A stretch of DNA of 64,000 bases from Mesorhizobium sp. 65-26 (GTDB lineage Bacteria > Pseudomonadota > Alphaproteobacteria > Rhizobiales > Rhizobiaceae): assembly GCA_001899205.1 (NCBI GenBank), contig MKVL01000032.1, positions 178,897 to 242,896 on the forward strand, read 5' to 3'. Below, one piece after another: positions 9,674 through 15,815 of this stretch (its first letter is position 1; each line of letters begins with the position of its first letter). The notes below the pieces were generated by a model. It saw nothing but the letters and a program-made list of their open reading frames with translations, made no database searches and was not told where the DNA came from. The translations under genes were made by a program, and so were the position numbers.

Positions 9674-10762
9674 TCAGGCCACCAGTTCCGGCAGCGGGCC
9701 GACATAGCGCGATTGCGGGCGGATGAGCCGGCCGGTGAGCTGCTGCTCGCGCGCATGCGCGACCCAGCCGCAGACGCGGCCGGCGGCAAAGACGTTGGTG
9801 AACGCCTCCTTGGGAAAGCCGGCCGCCTCGAGCAGCAGGGCCGTGTAGAATTCGACATTGGTCTGGATCGAGCGCGACGGCTTGGCCACCCGCAGCACGT
9901 CGAGCGCCGCCTGCTCCACCGTCTCGGCGAAGGCCAGCCGGCCGACCGCGCCACCGGCGGCGACGAGCTTGCGAACCACCGCCTTCAGCACGTCGGCGCG
10001 GGGATCGCGCACCCGGTAGATACGGTGGCCGAAACCCATGATGCGCTCGCCGCAGTCGATCTCGGCACGCAGCCACGTGGCCGCGTCGCCGCTCTCGGCG
10101 ATCGCATCCAGCATCTCGATCACCGGTCCGGGCGCGCCGCCATGCAGCGGCCCCTTGAGAGCGCCGAGGCCGGCCAATATCGCCGACGTCAGCCCCGCCT
10201 GCGTCGAGGCCACGACGCGGGTCGCGAAGGTCGAGGCGTTGAGGCCATGGTCGCAGACCGTCACGAGATAGGTATCGAGTGCCTTCGCCAGCGCCGGCGA
10301 AGCGGTGTCCCCCTTCAGCATCCGCAACATATCGGCTGCGTGGTCGGCCTGGGCATCCGGCGAGACCGGCTGTTCGCCCCGGCCCATCCGCAGCAGGGCC
10401 GGCGTCAGCACGGCGGGCGCGGCGATCAGGCGAAGTGCGTCCGCCAGCGTCTTGCGGTCGGGCAGCAGTGCCATGCCGGCGCGCATGCCACTGTAGACAT
10501 CGAGCGCGGCCAATGCGCCGAGAACCGGCCGCAGCCGCTCGAACACCTCGGCGCGCGCCTGTCCGAGGCTTTCCTTCAGGCCGGCATCCTCGGGCAGGTC
10601 GTCGAAGAAGCCCTCGAGCAACAGGTGCGCCACCTGGGCGTAGGACCGGCGGCCGGCAAGGTCCGCAAGTGAGTGGCCCCGTATCGTCAGGCGGCCGCCA
10701 AGGCCATCGACGTCGGAAAGCACCGTTTCCGCCGCCACGACTTCATCCAGCCCGTTTGCCAT
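9674..10762 (-). CDS. Citrate synthase / 2-methylcitrate synthase family protein
   Basis: Condenses oxaloacetate with acetyl-CoA or propionyl-CoA, 362 residues. The short citrate synthase fold is complete. The substrate His motifs are CDHGLNAST (about 210-218), GPLHGGAPGP (about 240-250) and GFGHRIYRVRDPRAD (about 280). The position normally held by the catalytic Asp in NVDF reads NVEF (TNVEFYTALLL), a conservative but unusual Glu. It is divergent from the HTH-containing paralogue at 10856, with about 93 bp between the starts, so the two are probably co-regulated and may form a mixed complex. Citrate and methylcitrate specificity cannot be separated here. Confidence 0.9.
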   Translation of the reverse strand: MANGLDEVVAAETVLSDVDGLGGRLTIRGHSLADLAGRRSYAQVAHLLLEGFFDDLPEDAGLKESLGQARAEVFERLRPVLGALAALDVYSGMRAGMALLPDRKTLADALRLIAAPAVLTPALLRMGRGEQPVSPDAQADHAADMLRMLKGDTASPALAKALDTYLVTVCDHGLNASTFATRVVASTQAGLTSAILAGLGALKGPLHGGAPGPVIEMLDAIAESGDAATWLRAEIDCGERIMGFGHRIYRVRDPRADVLKAVVRKLVAAGGAVGRLAFAETVEQAALDVLRVAKPSRSIQTNVEFYTALLLEAAGFPKEAFTNVFAAGRVCGWVAHAREQQLTGRLIRPQSRYVGPLPELVA

Positions 10763-10830
10763 TGCTGTCTCCTTCTGCGCTTTCGGTCTTGACCCGTTCG
10801 CGATCGGAGATAAGGGTGGGCAACAATTCC

Positions 10831-10855
10831 ATCAATCTTGATCAATAGAATCAAT
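10831..10855. promoter_or_regulatory. Phased ATCAAT repeats between divergent citrate synthase genes
   Basis: ATCAAT occurs at 10831, 10841 and 10850, spaced 10 and 9 bp, close to one helical turn, and includes the palindrome TTGATCAA (10838-10845). It abuts the ATG of the HTH-bearing citrate synthase. It could be an operator for that gene's own DNA-binding domain; this is inference. Confidence 0.4.
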
Positions 10856-12004
10856 ATGTCCGAGTGGCTGACGCGGGAGGAGGCGCTGGATCGCCTCAGG
10901 GTGAGGCCGCAGACCCTCTATGCCTATGTCAGCCGGGGTCGCATCGGCATGCGGCCGGACCCGACCGACCCACGCCGCAGCCAGTATCGCGCCGACGACA
11001 TTGCCGGACTGGCGAGCCGGCGCGCGCGCGGCAGGCGCGTTTCCGCGATCGCCGAAAGCGCGATCGCCTGGGGCGAGCCGGCGATAGCCACCACCATTTC
11101 CACCGTCCTGCATGGCCGGCTGATCTATCGCGGCCACGACGCGGCGATGCTGGCGGCGCATGCCACGCTGGAGGAGACGGCGGCCATCCTGTGGGCCGCG
11201 CCACAACCGCCGGTCTTCGGCACGCCCGCGCCAACAGGCTCGTTGGGCGAGGGCCGCCCGGCGATATTCGCCTGCCTCGCCACGCTGGCAGGCGATGGCA
11301 GTGCCTCGCTCGGACGCGGCACGGCGGCGCTGCATGCCGACGCCGCCGAGGCGATAGGCGCGCTGGGCGGAGCCGTCGGCGCGGCACCCGGCGACGATCC
11401 CATCCATGCACGCCTGGCGCGGGGCTGGTCGCTGGATGGCGATGGTGCGGAAGCGATCCGCCGCGCGCTGGTGCTGCTTGCCGATCACGAACTGAACGCC
11501 TCGACCTTCGCGGCCCGCGTCGCCGCTTCGACCGGGGCGCCGATGGCCGCCTGCCTGCTGGCCGGTCTTTCCGCGCTCTCGGGTCCTCGCCATGGCGGCG
11601 CCGGCGAGGCCGTCACGCAACTGGCCGAGGATGCCGCGCGGCATGGCGCCAGCCGGGCACTGGAGCGCTGGCTGGACCATGACAGGCCGCCACCCGGCTT
11701 CGGACATCAGCTGTATCCCGAGGGTGACGTGCGGGCAGCCCCCCTGCTGGCGGTAGCCGATCTCGACGACACGATGCGGTCTCTACGGGACGCGGCCTTC
11801 GCCATGACCGGCGCGAGGCCCAACATCGATTTCGCCCTGGCCGCCCTGACGCGAAGCCTCGGCCTGCCGTCCGACGCGCCGTTCCGGCTGTTCGCGCTCG
11901 GACGGGCGGTCGGTTGGACGGCACATGCGGTGGAGCAAGTGACGAGCCGCGGCCTGATACGGCCGCGCGCCCGTTACGAAGGGCCACTTCCCGCTTCGGA
12001 CTGA
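10856..12004 (+). CDS. Citrate synthase family protein with N-terminal helix-turn-helix
   Basis: The 382-residue protein starts with an excisionase/MerR-type winged helix (LTREEALDRLRVRPQTLYAYVSRG, then DPRRSQY; residues about 4-45) and continues as a citrate synthase. Substrate His motifs are DHELNAST, GPRHGGAGEAV and GFGHQLYPEGDV, and the catalytic Asp is kept in RPNIDFALAAL. I prefer the ATG at 10856; a TTG at 10838 in frame would add six residues. The fusion suggests an enzyme that also binds DNA, or a DNA-binding domain that has become a scaffold. It is divergent from the simpler paralogue. Similar divergent pairs occur in Rhizobiales to my knowledge; the DNA target is not known. Confidence 0.88.
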   Translation: MSEWLTREEALDRLRVRPQTLYAYVSRGRIGMRPDPTDPRRSQYRADDIAGLASRRARGRRVSAIAESAIAWGEPAIATTISTVLHGRLIYRGHDAAMLAAHATLEETAAILWAAPQPPVFGTPAPTGSLGEGRPAIFACLATLAGDGSASLGRGTAALHADAAEAIGALGGAVGAAPGDDPIHARLARGWSLDGDGAEAIRRALVLLADHELNASTFAARVAASTGAPMAACLLAGLSALSGPRHGGAGEAVTQLAEDAARHGASRALERWLDHDRPPPGFGHQLYPEGDVRAAPLLAVADLDDTMRSLRDAAFAMTGARPNIDFALAALTRSLGLPSDAPFRLFALGRAVGWTAHAVEQVTSRGLIRPRARYEGPLPASD

Positions 12005-12079
12005 GGACAAGCTCCGAAAGCGCCCTGGATCAGGGACTGGCGGAGCCGAAAGCCGGGGGAAGCGGCGCCGGCAGCGCCT

Positions 12080-12688
12080 TCACGACATCGTGTCGAGCTT
12101 GCGCTGCATGGCGGCGATCTGCTCCTTGAGTTCCTGCAGATCGTCGCCCTTCTCGGGTGCTTCCTTGCGCGCCGGCTCGGCCGGCGCCTGGGCAGGGGCG
12201 GATCCCGTCGGCGGGAACGGCGTGAACAGCCGCATGGCGTTCTGGAACATCTCCATGTTGCGCCGCGTCTGCTCCTCGATCACCTTCATCGGCGTCGAGA
12301 TCTTCATCATGTCCATCGGCGACTTGCCGAAGGCGCCCTTCATCTGTTCGCGGAAACGCTCCTGCTCCTTGGAGAAGGCGATCATCGACTGTTCGAGGAA
12401 GCTCGGCACGATCATCTGCATCTGGTCGCCGTAATAGGCGATCAACTGGCGCAGGAAAGGGATGGGCAGCATGTTCTGCCCGTCCTTGTTTTCCAGTTCG
12501 AAGATGATCTGGGTCAGCACAGAGTGCGTTATGTCGTCGCCTGTCTTGGCGTCCTGGACGGTGAAGTCCTCGCCCTTCTTGACCATTTCGGCAAGGTCCT
12601 CGAGCGTCACGTAAGTGCTTGTGCCGGTATTGTAGAGGCGGCGATTGGCGTATTTCTTGATGATGATGGGTTCGTCTTTCGCGGCCAT
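12080..12688 (-). CDS. phaR: Polyhydroxyalkanoate synthesis regulator PhaR
   Basis: Represses phasin and PHB genes and binds both DNA and PHB granules. The 202-residue protein has the PHB/PHA accumulation regulator DNA-binding domain (IIIKKYANRRLYNTGTSTYV, residues about 7-26), then the PHB accumulation domain (LTQIIFELENK to MIVPSFLEQSM, about 58-105) and an amphipathic, partly coiled C-terminus (LQELKEQIAAMQRKL). The ATG at 12688 has GGGGAGGA about 6 bases before it; longer in-frame starts lie upstream but lack homology. It is divergent from phaA, the usual rhizobial arrangement, where the gene is also called aniA. Confidence 0.95.
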   Translation of the reverse strand: MAAKDEPIIIKKYANRRLYNTGTSTYVTLEDLAEMVKKGEDFTVQDAKTGDDITHSVLTQIIFELENKDGQNMLPIPFLRQLIAYYGDQMQMIVPSFLEQSMIAFSKEQERFREQMKGAFGKSPMDMMKISTPMKVIEEQTRRNMEMFQNAMRLFTPFPPTGSAPAQAPAEPARKEAPEKGDDLQELKEQIAAMQRKLDTMS

Positions 12689-12832
12689 CCGTATCCTCCC
12701 CGGACACCGGCGCTTCAAAGTAAGCCACCGGTAACGATTGCGCCCTTTTTTGAAGGATATGCGCAAAAGCGTCACAATTCCAAGCGGTTTGTGCAGTGCG
12801 GGATCACATAGTGCTGCGCGGCGGGCAAAATA

Positions 12833-12844
12833 TGCTGCGCAGCA
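12833..12844. promoter_or_regulatory. TGC-rich palindrome in the phaR-phaA intergenic region, candidate PhaR operator
   Basis: TGCTGCGCAGCA is a perfect 12-bp palindrome, with a related TGCTGCGCGGCG 21 bp to the left (12812-12823). PhaR of Paracoccus is known to bind TGC-rich dyads, so this is a natural operator candidate for phaR autoregulation and phaA control. The rest of the 305-bp region (12689-12993) shows nothing I can name. Confidence 0.45.
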
Positions 12845-12993
12845 ATGCACAGCTTGCCGCATGGACGATGCGAGACCGGATCGCGACGCGCGACGGGCCA
12901 GTCCATTTCCGGTTTGACTCGGCTTGTGGAAAGGGCAAGAAAAGTCCTAACGACAGCCAAACCCGACATCCCCTTTGCAGTCTGGAGAAGAAC

Positions 12994-14178
12994 ATGTCCG
13001 CTTCAAATGCCATCGTCATCGCCAGCGCGGCGCGCACGCCGGTGGGCTCCTTCAACGGCGCCTTCGCCAGTGTGGCGGCGCATGAGCTTGGCGCAATCGC
13101 CATCAAGGAAGCGCTGGCCCGCGCCGGCGTTGACGGCAAGGAGGTCGACGAGGTGATCCTCGGCCAGATCCTGACCGCCGCCCAGGGCCAGAACCCCGCG
13201 CGCCAGGCGGCAATGGCCGCCGGCATCCCGCAGGAAGCCACCGCCTGGGGCCTCAACCAGCTCTGCGGCTCCGGCCTGCGCGCCATCGCCATCGGCATGC
13301 AGCAGATCGCCCAGGGCGACGCCAGGATCATCGTCGCCGGCGGCCAGGAATCGATGTCCATGGCCCCGCACGCCCAGCATCTGCGCGGCGGCGTCAAGAT
13401 GGGCGACTTCAAGATGGTCGACACCATGATCAAGGACGGCCTCACCGACGCCTTCTACGGCTACCACATGGGCAACACGGCCGAGAACGTCGCCCGCCAG
13501 TGGCAACTGACCCGTGACGACCAGGACACGTTCGCCGTCAGCTCGCAGAACAAGGCCGAGGCCGCGCAGAAGGCCGGCAAGTTCAAGGACGAGATCGTCG
13601 CCGTCACCGTCAAGGGCCGAAAGGGCGACACGATCGTCGACCAGGACGAGTACATCCGCCACGGCGCGACGCTCGACGCCATGACCAAGCTGAAGCCTGC
13701 CTTCGACAAGGAAGGCACGGTCACGGCTGGCAACGCTTCCGGCATCAACGACGGCGCCGCCGCGACCGTGCTGATGACCGAGGCCGAGGCGACAAAGCGC
13801 GGCATCACCCCGCTGGTGCGCATCGTCTCCTGGGCAACCGCCGGCGTCGATCCGCAGATCATGGGGACCGGCCCCATTCCGGCCTCGCGCAAGGCGCTGG
13901 CCAAGGCCGGCTGGTCCGTCGGCGATCTCGATCTCGTCGAGGCCAACGAGGCCTTCGCCGCGCAGGCCTGCGCGGTCAACAAGGACATGGGCTGGGATCC
14001 CGCGATCGTCAACGTCAACGGCGGCGCCATTGCCATCGGCCATCCGGTCGGCGCATCCGGCGCGCGCATCTTCAACACGCTCGTCTACGAGATGCGCCGA
14101 CGCGGGGCGAAGAAAGGCCTCGCCACCCTCTGTATCGGTGGCGGAATGGGCGTCGCGATGTGTGTGGAAGCGCTCTAG
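12994..14178 (+). CDS. phaA: Acetyl-CoA acetyltransferase (beta-ketothiolase)
   Basis: Condenses two acetyl-CoA to acetoacetyl-CoA, the first step of PHB synthesis. 394 residues, the standard length. The acyl-accepting Cys91 lies in [10 protein letters not shown], the catalytic His in [14 protein letters not shown], and the second Cys in [11 protein letters not shown] near the C-terminus. The ATG at 12994 has GGAGAAG 4 bases upstream; the reading frame extends to 12796 but that part overlaps the control region. A terminator follows at 14189 before phaB, so phaB may be partly uncoupled from phaA. Confidence 0.97.
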   Translation: MSASNAIVIASAARTPVGSFNGAFASVAAHELGAIAIKEALARAGVDGKEVDEVILGQILTAAQGQNPARQAAMAAGIPQEATAWGLNQLCGSGLRAIAIGMQQIAQGDARIIVAGGQESMSMAPHAQHLRGGVKMGDFKMVDTMIKDGLTDAFYGYHMGNTAENVARQWQLTRDDQDTFAVSSQNKAEAAQKAGKFKDEIVAVTVKGRKGDTIVDQDEYIRHGATLDAMTKLKPAFDKEGTVTAGNASGINDGAAATVLMTEAEATKRGITPLVRIVSWATAGVDPQIMGTGPIPASRKALAKAGWSVGDLDLVEANEAFAAQACAVNKDMGWDPAIVNVNGGAIAIGHPVGASGARIFNTLVYEMRRRGAKKGLATLCIGGGMGVAMCVEAL

Positions 14179-14188
14179 CGAAGGAATG

Positions 14189-14216
14189 AACGGGCGGCGC
14201 GAGCCGCCCGTTTTCG
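14189..14216 (+). terminator. Rho-independent terminator after phaA
   Basis: 10-bp perfect stem (AACGGGCGGC, loop GCGA, GCCGCCCGTT) followed by a short T run, 10 bp after the phaA stop. It may act as an attenuator between phaA and phaB. Confidence 0.8.
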
Positions 14217-14362
14217 TTGGGGCATGGCCTTGGAAACATTCACCTGTTTCACGACAAGGTCACGCTCCGACATCAGGGTGGAGCAGGATGGCGATTTGGA
14301 GAAAGCCATCGGTTCCGGAGCAGGAAAGCCCGAAGACAGGGCTCTGACAGAAGGGGAAGCGC

Positions 14363-15088
14363 ATGACCAAAGTAGCACTCGTCACCGGCGGTTCGCGCGG
14401 CATCGGCGCCGCCATCTCGGTCGGCCTCAGGAACGCCGGTTACAAGGTGGCCGCCAACTACGCCGGCAATGACGAGGCGGCCGCGAAGTTCAAGGCCGAG
14501 ACCGGCATCCCTGTCTACAAATGGTCGGTCGCCGACTACGACGCCTGCGCCGCCGGGATAAAGCAGGTGGAAGCCGATCTCGGGCCGGTCGCCGTGCTGG
14601 TCAACAATGCCGGCATCACCCGCGACACCATGTTCCACAAGATGACGCGCGAGCAGTGGAAGGAAGTGATCGACACCAACCTGTCGGGCGTCTTCAACAT
14701 GACCCACCCGTTGTGGAGCGGCATGCGCGATCGCAAGTTCGGCCGCGTCATCACGATTTCCTCCATCAACGGACAGAAAGGCCAGGCCGGCCAGGTGAAC
14801 TACTCCGCCGCCAAGGCCGGCGACATCGGCTTCTCCAAGGCCCTCGCCCAGGAGGGAGCGCGCGCCGGCATCACCGTCAACGTCATCTGCCCCGGCTACA
14901 TCGCCACCGAGATGGTCAAGGCAATCGACGAGAAGGTGCTGAACGAACGCATCATCCCGCAGATCCCGGTCGGCCGGCTGGGCGAACCGGAGGAAGTCGC
15001 GCGCTGCGTGGTCTTCCTTGCGTCCGAGGATGCCGGCTTCATCACCGGCTCCACCATCACCGCCAATGGCGGCCAGTACTTCGCCTGA
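14363..15088 (+). CDS. phaB: Acetoacetyl-CoA reductase
   Basis: NADPH-dependent reduction of acetoacetyl-CoA to (R)-3-hydroxybutyryl-CoA, the second step of PHB synthesis. A 241-residue short-chain dehydrogenase with cofactor motif TGGSRGIG (8-15), NNAGITRDTMFHKM (about 83-96), and the catalytic Ser and YSAAK motif near 138-152. The TRDTMFHKM segment is typical of PhaB. AGGGGAAGCG precedes the ATG. No PHA synthase (phaC) is in the window. Confidence 0.95.
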   Translation: MTKVALVTGGSRGIGAAISVGLRNAGYKVAANYAGNDEAAAKFKAETGIPVYKWSVADYDACAAGIKQVEADLGPVAVLVNNAGITRDTMFHKMTREQWKEVIDTNLSGVFNMTHPLWSGMRDRKFGRVITISSINGQKGQAGQVNYSAAKAGDIGFSKALAQEGARAGITVNVICPGYIATEMVKAIDEKVLNERIIPQIPVGRLGEPEEVARCVVFLASEDAGFITGSTITANGGQYFA

Positions 15089-15310
15089 GGCAAGCAGCCG
15101 CCTGAAGATCGGCCCGGCGCCTTCCCGCACCAATCCAAGCGGGAACGCCGGGTTCCACCCTCCAGAACCAGCCCCTAGCAATGGTCGGTCGCGACCCGTT
15201 GCGCCAAATCGGCACGCGAAAGTTAACGCCCCTGCCGCATCTGGCTCCTCGGCGGTGCGCAACCCTGTGGATTATCGGTGGAGAACCTGTGCGCAACACA
15301 AGATGTTGCG

Positions 15311-15362
15311 GTGAACAAAACGGGAAAATCTCGCCATCTCTGATTCGTCGCCGATTCGTTCC
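15311..15362. repeat. Duplicated 52-bp module, copy 1
   Basis: Begins GTGAACAAAAC (15311-15321) and ends with a 22-bp block (15341-15362, starting TGATTCGTCGCC, ending GATTCGTTCC). Copy 2 at 15596-15647 has both blocks identical and the same 30-bp offset, while the 19 bp between the blocks differ. Each 22-bp block contains two GANTC sites. Confidence 0.85.
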
Positions 15363-15595
15363 GGCTTTGGCCGGAAAGTTAACGAAAACAGCGCGGCGGC
15401 CCATGCCTCCCGGTCAGGAACCGTTAGGAAACGTCAACAATTTCATAATGTTGAGATAGAGGCCGAAGAGCAGCACGGACGATCGCCGGCAAAGGTTAAC
15501 GCCGTGCCGCGACTCCATCCGGCCAAGCATGAATCGGGCCAATCCCGAGATTCAGCATGTGGTGAGACTCGGCGTCACAAAATCCATATATAGCC

Positions 15596-15647
15596 GTGAA
15601 CAAAACCTGAATCAGAACGAGTCAGTGATTCGTCGCCGATTCGTTCC
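15596..15647. repeat. Duplicated 52-bp module, copy 2
   Basis: Same two blocks and spacing as the copy at 15311-15362: GTGAACAAAAC at 15596-15606 and the 22-bp block at 15626-15647. It runs directly into the SOS-type box at 15643-15657. Confidence 0.85.
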
Positions 15648-15657
15648 AGACTCGTTC
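15643..15657. promoter_or_regulatory. Candidate LexA (SOS) box
   Basis: GTTCCAGACTCGTTC fits the alphaproteobacterial LexA consensus GTTC-N7-GTTC exactly. It lies about 160 bp upstream of the helicase start. A one-mismatch copy in the other orientation (GAAC-N7-GAAT) begins at 15598. Confidence 0.5.
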
Positions 15658-15815
15658 CGAGCGTTAATCCTGAGCCGCTGTCCGACTCCGGAAAAAGGCC
15701 GCGAAAGCACCACCGGGAATATTCCGCTTTCGCTTCGTGCCTGAAATCCCTATGTGTCGCCTGGTGCCTCAGCGCACTCCCGACGAAGCGAGGCCAGACG
15801 CCTTATTCCGTGCCG

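Larger units (their letters stand above)
15342..15688. promoter_or_regulatory. Cluster of twelve GANTC (CcrM methylation) sites
   Basis: GANTC occurs at 15342, 15353, 15511, 15531, 15549, 15566, 15609, 15619, 15627, 15638, 15649 and 15684, ten of them within 178 bp. Chance would give about one or two in 347 bp. In alphaproteobacteria CcrM methylates GANTC in a cell-cycle-dependent way, so a dense cluster in non-coding DNA suggests methylation-sensitive control. Confidence 0.7.
15089..15815. other. Large non-coding region with CcrM-site cluster and duplicated module
   Basis: 727 bp without a credible gene between phaB and the helicase, the longest non-coding stretch in the window. It holds GTTAACG three times (15222, 15379, 15496), a DnaA-box-like TGTGGATTA (15266-15274) between two GTGCGCAAC copies (15255-15263, 15289-15297), a CGCAACA/TGTTGCG hairpin (15292-15310), a duplicated module, twelve GANTC sites and an SOS-type box. 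It looks like a control or origin-like region rather than decayed coding sequence. Confidence 0.6.

Noticed and set aside
15529-15744. 71-residue frame inside the GANTC region
   Set aside because: No ribosome-binding site, no homology that I can see, and it is interrupted by the repeat structure. The region behaves as non-coding.
15089-15815. Chromosomal replication origin
   Set aside because: GANTC cluster and one DnaA-like site are suggestive, but only one near-match DnaA box is visible, and in other Rhizobiales the origin lies near hemE, which is not in this window. Kept as a hypothesis only.
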